Source: DATLLJ01 sp965229885 (GTDB lineage: Bacteria > Acidobacteriota > Vicinamibacteria > Vicinamibacterales > CAVVIG01). Taken from it: a stretch of 64,000 nt of DNA. The stretch is taken from contig CBDDJX010000002.1 in NCBI GenBank assembly GCA_965229885.1, forward strand, positions 62,001 through 126,000, in the 5' to 3' direction. Shown in pieces: positions 17,429-25,915 of this stretch; the first letter of the stretch is position 1, and each line of letters begins with the position of its first letter. The notes below the pieces were generated by a model. It saw only the letters and a list, made by a program, of their open reading frames with translations. It made no database searches and was not told the origin of the DNA. A program made the translations under genes and the position numbers.

Positions 17429-18626
17429 GCCGGCCGGCATTCACTGGTGCTGGGGCAGGGCAATCGTCGGCATGAGTGTATTCGTACTCGTGATAGCGGG
17501 CTCCGGCGTTGAGGCCCACAAGACGATCACGTCAAAATACAAGTTCAACAACGAGGTATTTCCGATCCTGCGCGATCACTGCGGCCGGTGCCACGTCGCC
17601 GGCGGTCAGGCGCCGATGTCGCTGGTCAGGTATGCTGACGCGATCCCCTGGGCCGAATCGATTCGCGAGAAGCTGGTTGGCGAGGCCATGCCGCCTTGGT
17701 ACGCCGACCCAAGCGGGCCCGGCGTGAGGGGTGGCTACTCGCTGACAACCAGGGAACTGGACATTCTTGTCACGTGGGCGACTGGCGGAACACCCCGCAG
17801 TACCGAATCGACGTTCCTAGGCGCCAAAGCACCGAGTAGTGGATCAACGGATCCTCCGCCGTTCGTGCCGAACCTGGCGACGTGGAAGCTGGGTCCACCC
17901 GATCTGGCTCTCCAAATGGACGCGGAATACACTTTGCCTGCTGGAACGTCGGAAGAAATCCGCGATCTGACGCTGGCAACCGGTCTCACTACGGATAGGT
18001 GGTTGAAGGCGATTGACGTCCTTCCGGGCACGCCAGCCATGGTACGAGATGCGGTCATTTCAGTAGAGGGCGGGTTGCTACTCGCTCCCTGGGTCCCCGG
18101 AGATGACGTCGTGGCAGCGCCGAATGGGACCGCCCTGCGTCTGCCCGCGGGGGCAAAGCTCCACCTCCGGATACATTACAAGAAGAGTTGGCAGGACGAA
18201 GGCAATTCACTATCTGATCGCAGCACGGTGGGCCTGTACTTCACTGACCGGCCGCCGTTAGGCCGAGAGCTGCAGGCGTTCGCCATCAGACCGGCCAGCG
18301 CCGTAGGTAACGCGGCTTCTTCCCCCCGCAAATTTTCCAGGCGCCTCGAGATGGCCGCCCGCGTTGTGGCGGTTCGTCCCAGCCTCGATCAGCCTTACGC
18401 GCGCGTGGCAATCACCGCCGTACTGCAGGATGGCCGACACGTCGAGCTGCTCCGTCTTCGCGCGCCCCAACCCCAATGGTATCGTCGCTATTGGTTGGCC
18501 GAGCCCGTTGACCTACCCAAGAACACGATCATCGAAGTTACAACAATTCCCACCACGGAAGACCAACTCTTTCTGCCCGCGTCCCAGCCGTCTCCACTCG
18601 AGATCGCGTTGGACGTGTTGCGGTAG
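17403..18626 (+). CDS. c-type cytochrome with degenerate monooxygenase-like region
   Basis: 407 residues. A signal peptide (about 18-38) is followed by CGRCH (60-64) and a cytochrome region parallel to that of the 2858-4348 protein (QAPMSLVRYADAIPWAESI; MPPWYADPS). The second half follows the copper-monooxygenase-like layout (GPPDLALQMDAEYTLPAG, RLPAGAKLHLRIHYKKSW), but where the paralog has VHHA this protein has VRDA, and no HMHLRG motif is present. It is probably a cytochrome whose second domain has lost copper binding. The start at 17403 overlaps the preceding gene. Confidence 0.75.
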   Translation: MAFSSGFSRPAGIHWCWGRAIVGMSVFVLVIAGSGVEAHKTITSKYKFNNEVFPILRDHCGRCHVAGGQAPMSLVRYADAIPWAESIREKLVGEAMPPWYADPSGPGVRGGYSLTTRELDILVTWATGGTPRSTESTFLGAKAPSSGSTDPPPFVPNLATWKLGPPDLALQMDAEYTLPAGTSEEIRDLTLATGLTTDRWLKAIDVLPGTPAMVRDAVISVEGGLLLAPWVPGDDVVAAPNGTALRLPAGAKLHLRIHYKKSWQDEGNSLSDRSTVGLYFTDRPPLGRELQAFAIRPASAVGNAASSPRKFSRRLEMAARVVAVRPSLDQPYARVAITAVLQDGRHVELLRLRAPQPQWYRRYWLAEPVDLPKNTIIEVTTIPTTEDQLFLPASQPSPLEIALDVLR

Positions 18627-18660
18627 TAGTGTTCCCGACGGGTGATGACGATCTGGAGTG

Positions 18661-19674
18661 TCAGGGTTCCTTGGAATATGCCGGAAAGGTGAAATCGAAC
18701 ACCTGGTCCTTCTCGTCGACCTTGAAGTTCATGTAAAGCTTGACGTTGAGCGGCGGACTGGCACCAGCGATCGGCACCTCAAGGGTATTTCCGTCCTTGC
18801 TGCCCCCAGCAAGGAGTGTGGTAGGACTCCCGGTCTCTCTACCATTATCATCAGTCCTCGTCACGTGGCCCGAGAAGCCCGTTGTCCGCAGGGGCCGCGT
18901 CAAGTCGTCGTAGAAATACACGCGGAACACGCTCGGCGCGACGAACGTGCCCTCTAGGTGATGCCACTGATCGACGGCCATGAAAAGGCTTCCGCCGTGC
19001 CGCGGATTGTGATCGCCGTGCGGGCGTCGGTCGAACGCTTTGATGCGGGCACTGCCATCGGGACACGTTCCAGGCGTGAGCTCGCGCACCTGCGCGTCAT
19101 TTCGGCAGGTGAAGTACAGCGATGCCGTAATCGGCACGAGCGGGCTCTTGTCGATCGGACAAATGCCCGGCATGTCACGAATGAATAACTGGACCTTGAG
19201 ACAGGAGTATGCCCTCACGAGGCGAATCGGGACGAGATCCACGCCGGATTTCGGACATTTCGCAGGCTTGTCTTCGAGAAAGGCCTCTTCTCCAGGTGTC
19301 GGACAGATGTAGGACAGCGGAGGCAGATCGTCCTTTGGGTCTGGTGGGTCTGGCTTCGCAGCCGCTATGCGGACGTCATAGAGCATCGTGAAGTCGCCGT
19401 CGTGCACCGTGGCCGTGATGGCATCACCTGGCTTCAACTGGCTGAGGACATTCGGCGTGTCGACCCGGTAGGTCATAGTCATCGCCGCCATCCACCCTTC
19501 CACCTTCTCACCGTCGACTGCCATCGTCCTGGCCTTCGCGTCGACGCTCATCACCGTGCCGCGGAAAGCGTGGGCTGTCTTATCGGTTTGCTGCGCGCGA
19601 CCATCGCTCGGTGTGAGGAGCACGCAAATCAGGATACCCAACAGAAGCAGTTTGTGGTTTGGCGCTCGTGTCAT
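18661..19674 (-). CDS. periplasmic metal-binding protein: CusF-like domain plus cysteine-rich repeats
   Basis: 337 residues. After a signal peptide (about 1-28) comes a CusF-like domain (about 35-105: FRGTVMSVDAKARTMAVDG, WMAAMTMTYRV, LKPGDAITATV) with the Trp/Met copper site. Then come three consecutive segments resembling heavy-metal-binding domains, each with an aromatic-x-Cys and PG/PAxCP pattern (YICP...KCP, YSCL...GICP, YFTC...GTCP). A His-rich HGDHNPRHGG segment leads into a C-terminal beta domain. It likely binds Cu(I)/Ag(I) or delivers it to an efflux system in the periplasm; no CusABC genes are in the window. Confidence 0.75.
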   Translation of the reverse strand: MTRAPNHKLLLLGILICVLLTPSDGRAQQTDKTAHAFRGTVMSVDAKARTMAVDGEKVEGWMAAMTMTYRVDTPNVLSQLKPGDAITATVHDGDFTMLYDVRIAAAKPDPPDPKDDLPPLSYICPTPGEEAFLEDKPAKCPKSGVDLVPIRLVRAYSCLKVQLFIRDMPGICPIDKSPLVPITASLYFTCRNDAQVRELTPGTCPDGSARIKAFDRRPHGDHNPRHGGSLFMAVDQWHHLEGTFVAPSVFRVYFYDDLTRPLRTTGFSGHVTRTDDNGRETGSPTTLLAGGSKDGNTLEVPIAGASPPLNVKLYMNFKVDEKDQVFDFTFPAYSKEP

Positions 19675-19736
19675 CTTGGGGTCTGCTGCCAGTCGCGACG
19701 TCTTGCCATGCCTGTGATTGAATCGATAGAGAGGCG

Positions 19737-19742
19737 ATTATA
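19737..19742 (-). promoter_or_regulatory. candidate -10 box for the CusF-like gene
   Basis: TATAAT on the minus strand 63 bases upstream of the ATG at 19674. No convincing -35 hexamer is seen at 16-18 bases. Confidence 0.3.
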
Positions 19743-19855
19743 TCAGAGGCAAAAGTCGCCATGAAATCACCCGCTTGCCACCTGTCGGGACACGCTGGGG
19801 CTTATCGCCGCCGATTTGAAGCGGCTGCGGGCTCGCGTAGTCCTAAGTCTTAGGG

Positions 19856-20299
19856 CTAGTGTGGGCCAATGCTCGAGGCCCGGAATGGAATGTCCTTAAG
19901 GGGCTGGATCTCGTTCGGCAGTTCGGTGCCTCCGCTGGGGAACTGATTGGCGCTCAGGATATAGGCGAGGATGTCCGCCTTTTGCTGCCTGGTCATTCGC
20001 CCGGGGTCGCCGGCCGGCATGGAGACCTGAATTCGTTCCAGCAGATCACCGAGCGTGAGGTCTTTCCAATTTGCCACGAATTCCGCACCCACGAGCGGCG
20101 GCGCTTGGCCTGTGCCCAGCATTGACACGCCATGGCACTCCGCGCATGTCTGATCGTACAATACCTCGCCGCGCCGAGACTGCTCCTTGGTATACACGCC
20201 GGGCCCCGGCGACGCTTGTGGCTGCGCACGCAGCGAGAGGGGGTGTCCGATGAGTATCGCCAACGCGCCGACCACCAGAAGCACAATCGGGACCTTCAT
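19856..20299 (-). CDS. mono-haem cytochrome c
   Basis: 147-residue secreted cytochrome c: signal peptide (about 1-25), CAECH at 52-56, QAPPLVGAEFVANWKDLTLG, and Met ligand in VSMPAGDPG. It is closely related to the 6149-6613 product over its whole length, including the ending (FPSGGTELPNEIQPLKDI versus FPPGKTELPSQAEPLKLI). A periplasmic electron carrier. It is the last gene before the IS630 element and is transcribed away from it. Confidence 0.85.
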   Translation of the reverse strand: MKVPIVLLVVGALAILIGHPLSLRAQPQASPGPGVYTKEQSRRGEVLYDQTCAECHGVSMLGTGQAPPLVGAEFVANWKDLTLGDLLERIQVSMPAGDPGRMTRQQKADILAYILSANQFPSGGTELPNEIQPLKDIPFRASSIGPH

Positions 20300-20405
20300 A
20301 TCGACTTGGACACGGATATAAAGCCGACACCGAACGTTCTGCCTGAGCAGGAGTTAGCAGTTTATAACATCTGCTTCCTGCCCGCTAACTGCGGATGCCG
20401 CTGCC

Positions 20406-21527
20406 TAGTACTTACTTGTACAGTTCGACGTTAATACGTAGACTGGCGGCATGGGCCGTCCAGTCACGGCGATTGTGTTGACGCCAGAAGATCGCGCCAC
20501 GTTGACTCAGCGTCTGCGCGCGCCCACCAGCGAGCAGCGCGTGGTCGTGCGCGCGCGCATCGTGCTGGCTGCCGCCGACGGGCAGTCGACCGACGGCATC
20601 GCTGAGCAGTTGGCCCTGCGCCCGGCGACCGTGAGTAAGTGGCGGCACCGGTTTGCGACGCAGGGCGTGGCCGGCCTGGCCAATGCGCCGCGCCCTGGCC
20701 CCAGCCGCCGCTACGACGCCGCGAGCGAGCGACGGATTTTGAAGCAGTTGGATGCGCCGCCGCCGGAGGGCCATGCGACGTGGACGGGGGCGATGGTGGC
20801 GACCGCGTTAGGTGAGGTCTCGCCTGACGAAGTGTGGCGCGTGCTGCGCCGCCATGGCATTCACTTGCGTCGTCGCCGATCCTGGTGCATCAGCACCGAC
20901 CCGGAATTTGCGCCCAAGGCCGCCGACATCGTCGGCTTGTATCTCGCGCCGCCCGCCAACGCGGTCGTGATCTCGGTCGACGAGAAACCGCACATTTAAG
21001 CCCTGGAACGCGCCCAAGGCTACCTGCGGTTGCCGAACGGCACGGCGCTGCGCGGCTTCAGTCATGAGTACAAGCGCCACGGCACCAGTACGTTGTTCGC
21101 GGCACTGAATATCGCGACGGGGCAGCTCACGGCGGGGCACTACGCCCGGCGGCGCCGGCGCGAGTTCCTGGACTTCATGAACGACGTGGTCGCCGGGTAC
21201 CCTGACCAGGAGTTGCATATCGTGTTGGACAACCTCAACACGCACAAACCGAAACACGACCGCTGGCTCGCGCGCCATCCCCGCGTGCATCTCCACTACG
21301 CCCCCACGCGGGCCAGCTGGCTCAATCAAATCGAGTGCTGGTTCAGTATCCTCAGTCGGCGGGCCTTGCAGGGCGCAAGCTTCACCTCGGTGCCGCAGTT
21401 GCGCGAGGCCATCGACCGCTTCGTCAAGACCTACAATGCGCACGCCACGCCCTTCGAGTGGCGCAAGCGCGTGGTGCATTCCGTCGGGCTCAAGCATTGT
21501 TACGCCGATTTGCGCAGCTAAGTACTG
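20406..21527 (+). mobile_element. IS630-family insertion sequence
   Basis: The transposase frame is flanked by short inverted matches (AGTACTTA near 20408, complement TAAGTACT at 21519-21526), giving an element of about 1.1 kb. Exact ends and a TA target duplication could not be fixed by eye. It sits directly upstream of a solute-binding protein remnant. Confidence 0.75.
20451..21521 (+). pseudogene. IS630-family transposase interrupted by one stop codon
   Basis: The 356-codon frame from ATG 20451 is intact except for TAA at 20998-21000, where family members have Gln (DEKPHI-stop-ALERAQGYL). It has an N-terminal winged helix-turn-helix (DGIAEQLALRPATVSKWRHRF) and a DDE core: Asp in ISVDEKPHI, Asp in HIVLDNLNTHK, Glu in ASWLNQIECWFSILSRRAL. 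A single C-to-T change (CAA to TAA) explains the break, so inactivation is recent or depends on readthrough. Confidence 0.85.
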
Positions 21528-21542
21528 GTCGCGTGATCCAGG

Positions 21543-21875
21543 ATGGGTTTCCGTGATGACCTCGCACCGACAGGCACGCTGCGCGCCGGTATCAACCGTC
21601 GAAACCTGACCCTCGTGCAGGGCAGCACGGCCGCGGGAGACCTTCGGGGCATCGCCGTTGACCTCGCTCGAGAGCTCGCCAGGCGGATCGGCGCTCCAGT
21701 CGAGCTCGTGACATACGATGGCGCCGGAAGGATGACCGACGCGGTCAAAACCGGAGCCTGGGATGTCGCGTTTCTCGCCATCGACCCGGCGCGGGGCATC
21801 CGACATCAGTTTCACGGCCCCGTATCTGGAAATCGAAGGCACGTACCTCGTGTCGGCCGGATCGCCGCTTTGCAC
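21543..21875 (+). pseudogene. ABC-type solute-binding protein (SBP_bac_3), broken fragment
   Basis: From ATG 21543 the frame reads like the start of a family 3 amino-acid-type binding protein (DLAPTGTLRAGIN, GIAVDLARELARRIGAPVEL, AVKTGAWDVAFLAIDP). One extra G in the run at 21793-21796 shifts the frame. The +1 frame continues the family sequence (SDISFTAPYLEIEGTYLV) to about 21875 and then loses similarity. It is therefore frameshifted and truncated. The IS630 end is 16 bases upstream. Confidence 0.75.
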
Positions 21876-21962
21876 AACACCGTTCCCGCCGGGTATCAAC
21901 TACCCGCGACATCTGTCTCGAAAGTTGTGGGATCGAACGAGTTCCAGCCGATTTCCTCGAAT

Positions 21963-22253
21963 GTGAGGTCCCCTGACGCTGGTATCGAGCTTGCCACCGA
22001 CGGGCACGTGTCCGGCGGTCCCTCGTGCAGCCAGGCGTTCGGGCGGAGCGTCTTCGTCGAAGAGGCTGCGATCCTCCTCGGTGTGTCACGCCGGACGGTG
22101 TACTACCGGATTCGGCAGGGCCGGCTCCGGACGATCCGGACACGTTGCGGATCGCAGCGCGTCTTGGTGGAATCGATTGCGACGCTACGGAGCGAGGAGG
22201 CCGACAAGCGGGCGGCGCGGCGGGCTATTGGAGCTTTGTCTCTTTGCCGTTGA
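21963..22253 (+). CDS. small helix-turn-helix (excisionase/HTH_17-like) protein
   Basis: The well-formed part is VFVEEAAILLGVSRRTVYYRIRQGRLRTIRTR, a MerR/excisionase-type DNA-binding helix-turn-helix. No good ribosome site marks the start; GTG 21963 is the first in-frame candidate after the solute-binding remnant, so the real start may be later. The C-terminus overlaps the opposite-strand gene at 22225-22620 by 29 bases. It could be a functional small regulator or another remnant. Confidence 0.45.
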   Translation: MRSPDAGIELATDGHVSGGPSCSQAFGRSVFVEEAAILLGVSRRTVYYRIRQGRLRTIRTRCGSQRVLVESIATLRSEEADKRAARRAIGALSLCR

Positions 22254-22620
22254 CGATGATGGCGCAACTCAGACATTCGCCGACGGCCGATCCGGCTTTC
22301 GACGGGTGGACGTTCATGACCACCTCGTCACCCACATGGAATTGCCTCTGGGTCCATCCCTGCCGAATCATGACGCCCGGGCTGTTCAACTCCACCGCAT
22401 AATTCCTGCCCTTGAATGGCCCGTCGGTCACATACACGAACAGCGCGGCGTGCGGGCGTTTCCAGGAAAATTCTGTCACCTTGCCCCTGACCGCGAGCGT
22501 CTTGTCCTGATCGTAGGAACCCGTTCTGTGATGCGCGAAGGTCGGAGCTGAAACCGCGCTGAAGGCGATGACCCCGAGCGTAGCCACAACCAGGCCGAGC
22601 GCCGTCTTCTTTTCGCCCAT
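22225..22620 (-). CDS. DUF6152 family secreted protein
   Basis: 131 residues from ATG 22620, with GGAGGTG directly upstream. A signal peptide ending near TFAHH is followed by the DUF6152 layout: HHRTGSYDQDKTLAVRGKVTEFSWKRPHA at the mature N-terminus and GECLSCAIIVNGKE at the end. Acidobacterial and proteobacterial genomes hold many such small periplasmic proteins of unknown function, often near c-type cytochromes or metal proteins, as here. The His-His pair and CLSC motif could bind metal, which is inference. Confidence 0.8.
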   Translation of the reverse strand: MGEKKTALGLVVATLGVIAFSAVSAPTFAHHRTGSYDQDKTLAVRGKVTEFSWKRPHAALFVYVTDGPFKGRNYAVELNSPGVMIRQGWTQRQFHVGDEVVMNVHPSKAGSAVGECLSCAIIVNGKETKLQ

Positions 22621-22696
22621 GCGTGACACCTCCAACCTGCCTCAATCGTCTGTAGGAATACAGTGTCAGCCCCTGTAATTCATTTGTCAAGAAACG

Positions 22697-23068
22697 TCAC
22701 CGCGCGGCGGCGAAGATGGCCAGGCAGGCCCAACCGACGAGAAACGCGAGGCCGCCGAGCGGCGTCATCGCGCCAAGGCCCGGCAGCCGAGTCAGCGCCA
22801 GGGCATACAGGCTCCCCGAGAAAAGCACAATTCCGGTCAGAAAGGACCAGCCGGCGATGGTCAGCAGGCGCGCGTCGCCGGCACGCCCGATCACGGCCGC
22901 CGTCATGAGCAGCGCGAACACGTGATACATCTGATACCGCACGGCTGTTTCGAAGACACCGAGCATGTCGGCCGACACACGGTTCCGCAAGGCGTGGGCG
23001 CCAAATGCGCCCGCCGCCACTCCGAGGAAGCCCGCGAGCGAACCGATGAGCAGGAAGGTATTGGCCAT
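22697..23068 (-). CDS. DUF423 family inner-membrane protein
   Basis: 123 residues from ATG 23068 with four predicted membrane helices. The family signature opens the protein (GSLAGFLGVAAGAFGAHALRNR), followed by ETAVRYQMYHVFALLM and GWSFLTGIVLFSGSLYALAL. The length agrees with the family norm. The function is unknown. It is divergent from the methyltransferase remnant 64 bases away. Confidence 0.9.
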   Translation of the reverse strand: MANTFLLIGSLAGFLGVAAGAFGAHALRNRVSADMLGVFETAVRYQMYHVFALLMTAAVIGRAGDARLLTIAGWSFLTGIVLFSGSLYALALTRLPGLGAMTPLGGLAFLVGWACLAIFAAAR

Positions 23069-23131
23069 CGTCTCGATCCTAGAACGAAAGTGCGGAGAGA
23101 CGCGTGACATAGTTCCGCCGCCAATTGGCTG

Positions 23132-23623
23132 ATGCGGACCCTTCACGTATTCGTGGCTCTGGTCGTCATGGCGGCCGTTGCCGCGGCCTCCGGCGTATTC
23201 GCTCAAACGCCCGGCGCGGACGTGCACTACGTACCGACGCCGGCTGCCGTGGTGAGCGCCATGCTGGAAGTCGCCGGCGTCACCGCCGCTGACGTCGTCT
23301 ACGATCTCGGATCCGGCGATGGCCGCATCGTGATCGAAGCGGCCAGAAGGTACGGCGCCCGCGCTGTGGGCATCGAGCTCGATCCCGAACTCAACAAGAA
23401 AGCAGCGGCGAACGCTCAGAAGGCTGGCGTCGCCGACAAGGTCAGTTTCGTCCGGGCCGATTTTTTCAAGACTGACCTTTCCGAAGCGTCCGTCGTCACG
23501 CTGTTCCTGTCGCCCAACATCAACGCGAGGCTGCAGCCGAAGCTTCGGCGCGAGCTCAAGCCTGGCGCGCATCGTTTCTCACCGGTTCCCGATGCCCCCC
23601 GAACAAGAAATGCTGATCGCTGA
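23132..23623 (+). pseudogene. SAM-dependent methyltransferase, C-terminally truncated
   Basis: Starts with a signal-like segment, then a class I methyltransferase core: VVYDLGSGDGRIVIEAARRYGARAVGIELDP with the SAM glycine loop. It proceeds normally to PKLRRELKPGA. The expected RIVSHRFPM continuation is present only in another frame, implying loss of two bases in GGCGCGCATC near 23570. That frame in turn loses family similarity after about ten codons, as yajQ begins from the other side. Probably non-functional, although a stable shortened protein cannot be excluded. Confidence 0.65.
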
Positions 23624-23637
23624 TTGGCGATGGCTGA

Positions 23638-24138
23638 CTAGCGGTAGTTGCCGAACTGCAGCGCCACGCCGAAGTCGTGCTCTCGCAGCGCCTGCATGGC
23701 GGCTTGCAATTCGTCCTTTGACGGCGAGCTGACGCGAACCTGATCCGCTTGAATCGACGCCTGGACCTTCTTGAGCCTGGCGTCCTTGATGAACTTCACG
23801 ATCTCGCGCGCGGCCTCAATCGAGATGCCCTGCTGGATCGGAATCACTCGACGAACTTTGCTGCCGGCCGCCGGTTCGCTCTTGTCCGATTTGAAGTTCT
23901 TCACCGGCACGCCCCTCCGCACCAGCCGCGTCTGCACCATCTCCCAGAGTGCGTTCATCTTCATGTCATCGTCGGTCAGCAGCGTCAGCGTCTTGTCGGT
24001 GGCGTTGAGCGTAATCTCCGCCGTCGCGCCCTTGAAGTCGTAGCGCTGGGCGACTTCCTTGCGTGCCTGGTTCAGCGCGTTGTCGACTTCCTGGAAATCA
24101 ATGGTGGACGTGATATCGAACGAGGCGGTGTCAGGCAT
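23638..24138 (-). CDS. yajQ: YajQ family nucleotide-binding protein (UPF0234)
   Basis: 166 residues, full length for the family: SFDITSTIDFQEVDNALNQA at the start, QRYDFKGATAEI, and RLKKVQASIQADQVRVSSP, ending in FGNYR. Family members bind cyclic di-GMP in Xanthomonas (established for XC_3703) and have also been described as nucleic-acid-binding. It is the downstream partner of the LIC_10091-type gene, whose stop lies 3 bases upstream of this ATG, so the two form an operon. Confidence 0.92.
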   Translation of the reverse strand: MPDTASFDITSTIDFQEVDNALNQARKEVAQRYDFKGATAEITLNATDKTLTLLTDDDMKMNALWEMVQTRLVRRGVPVKNFKSDKSEPAAGSKVRRVIPIQQGISIEAAREIVKFIKDARLKKVQASIQADQVRVSSPSKDELQAAMQALREHDFGVALQFGNYR

Positions 24139-24141
24139 GAA

Positions 24142-25239
24142 TCACCGCGCCACGGTCAGCTCTGAGTAGGAGTGGAAGCTCCCCGACGCGTAACCCTTCA
24201 GCAGCTGGTCCACGGGCTGCACGAGCGAGCTGCTGGCGTAACCGGGGGCCGGCTGCCCCCGGCCGCCAAACACCGAGCGGATGATCACGCTGCGGTTCGT
24301 GTGGGGGAGGCGCTCCAGGTTCTCCACGAAGCGTGGGAACGTGCCGTCGTTGAATAGATAGAATTCGACGTTCGAGGCGTAGAACGCGGACAGGCGGTCG
24401 CCACGCGACGTCATCAGGCGGCCGATTCCGGCGAGCGCCGAGGCTCCCGCGAGGTCGCCGACGACGGGGATCACGAGATCGCGGCGTTCGAGCGATCGGA
24501 CAAACTGGAAATCGTCCTCAGACGCGAGGAAGTTCCACCGGCGTCCCTGGCGATCTGTTTCGAGCAGGAGATCGTGGTACGTGGGGTAGTTGCTTTGCGG
24601 CGGCCGGCCGGTGGTCTGGAACCTGAGCGGCAGACCGGCGGTCACGAAGCGCCGGTGAAACCGATTGATGGTGGCGAAGTCGCCGTCTGACAGCGGCACG
24701 CCGAACGTCTTGATTGTCTCGTCGACGCGTGCCCGCAGCTCCGTGATCGCCGCATCGCCGAGCCGCCCGCCCTCGAGATGTGCGACCAGTTTGTCAAGGT
24801 CGGCGGTCCGCCAGTCACTCGGGGGCGCAGGAATGGGACAGCCAAACAACAGGCTGAGATAGTCAGCGCGTGTCTCCGACATCGAGAAGAGCGCTTTGAA
24901 GAGAAGATGCAGCAGCAGGTTGTCACGACGCAGATCGACGATGAACGCGATGGCCGGCTTGAGCTGCGCGATATACGACAGATTCTGATCCGGTCCGACG
25001 CCGACATAGGCGCCGCCGGTCATCCCTGAGTCGCGCAGGGCCGGCACCACGTGCAGATAGGACCGCTCGTTCGAAATGAGATTGTCGGTATCAAAAAATC
25101 CACCCCGCTCCGACAGCTGCGCGATGCGCGAGGCAAAGCTGGCGGGCGCCTGGACGTGGCCGACCCGCGCCGTGCCGAAGAGGACGAGCGCGACGGCCAC
25201 GGCGCCGAGGAGAAGACGGGGTACGGCGCGAGGGGGCAC
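24142..25239 (-). CDS. LIC_10091 family secreted protein
   Basis: 365 residues from a GTG at 25239. An N-terminal hydrophobic segment (about 7-27) precedes GGFFDTDNLISNERSYLHVV, YVGVGPDQNLSYIAQLKPAIAF and IVDLRRDNLLLHLLFKALF, a strongly conserved block in the uncharacterised LIC_10091 family. The fold resembles a SAM-methyltransferase-like Rossmann layout (VGVGPDQN), but no reaction is known. The C-terminal part (NVEFYLFNDGTFPRFVENL) is also typical. It is cotranscribed with yajQ. Confidence 0.75.
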   Translation of the reverse strand: MPPRAVPRLLLGAVAVALVLFGTARVGHVQAPASFASRIAQLSERGGFFDTDNLISNERSYLHVVPALRDSGMTGGAYVGVGPDQNLSYIAQLKPAIAFIVDLRRDNLLLHLLFKALFSMSETRADYLSLLFGCPIPAPPSDWRTADLDKLVAHLEGGRLGDAAITELRARVDETIKTFGVPLSDGDFATINRFHRRFVTAGLPLRFQTTGRPPQSNYPTYHDLLLETDRQGRRWNFLASEDDFQFVRSLERRDLVIPVVGDLAGASALAGIGRLMTSRGDRLSAFYASNVEFYLFNDGTFPRFVENLERLPHTNRSVIIRSVFGGRGQPAPGYASSSLVQPVDQLLKGYASGSFHSYSELTVAR

Positions 25240-25600
25240 GGAGACATTATAAGATCGAAGGATCTAATGATTTGAGGATCTGACGGCCGGCGATGGTTGG
25301 CGCGCGCTGTCCCGGCGACACGTTAATTCCTGATCGCGCTCGAACGGGGAGGTCGCCAGGGGCGAGGAGGGGCCAGCCCTCGCTGCGAGGGCGCGCTCTC
25401 GTGGTCTCGATTGTTGGGAGCGGACCGCGTCGCGTTCGAGCGTTTGGGCCGCAGGTGTCTGCGCTTTCGGTGACCGCCGGGCGACTGCGGCGTGGGCGAG
25501 GTGACCACGGGTCATTATTCTGACGCGCGGTCGTGTTGCGGTCTTATAATGGAGAGCTCAGGACCGGCGGAACTTCAGAGAATAAGGACAGAGGACACTC
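25240..25600. promoter_or_regulatory. 361-base divergent intergenic region with promoter candidate
   Basis: There is no gene-like frame. A TATAAT box at 25545-25550, with CTGACG at 25520-25525 at a 19-base gap, could drive the coiled-coil gene at 25601. The region also holds a 10-bp inverted repeat (CGCTCGAACG near 25337, complement near 25433) and a compact palindrome (GCCCTCGC-T-GCGAGGGC near 25376). Confidence 0.4.
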
Positions 25601-25870
25601 ATGGGTGATGCGGGCGAAGGACTGATCGATGCCGAGGTGCGGATTCAGGAGCGCATGGAAGAGATGGAACGGGCGCGGGTGCACCGGCAGCCGAAAACGG
25701 TGCGCGATCCTGAACGCGTTCACGCGCTCGAGTCATTGAGGCTCGCGCGGACTGAACTCGAGCGGCAGCTTACCACGACCACGCACGAACGGCGGCGCAC
25801 GCAGATTGTGCAGGCCATCGAGGAAGTCGGGCGCCGGATGACGGTGACGAGCGCCGCGGACTCTCGGTAG
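25601..25870 (+). CDS. small coiled-coil protein of unknown function
   Basis: 89 residues, highly charged and predicted mostly helical (AEVRIQERMEEMERARVHRQ; LARTELERQLTTTTHERRR). No signal peptide, membrane helix or known motif is seen. The start ATG 25601 sits 50 bases after a good TATAAT. The aminotransferase gene follows 45 bases downstream on the same strand. Confidence 0.6.
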   Translation: MGDAGEGLIDAEVRIQERMEEMERARVHRQPKTVRDPERVHALESLRLARTELERQLTTTTHERRRTQIVQAIEEVGRRMTVTSAADSR

Positions 25871-25915
25871 CATCAGTCCGCAGGCGGCCGCATCCCGCTG
25901 TCAGTCGGGACGTCC

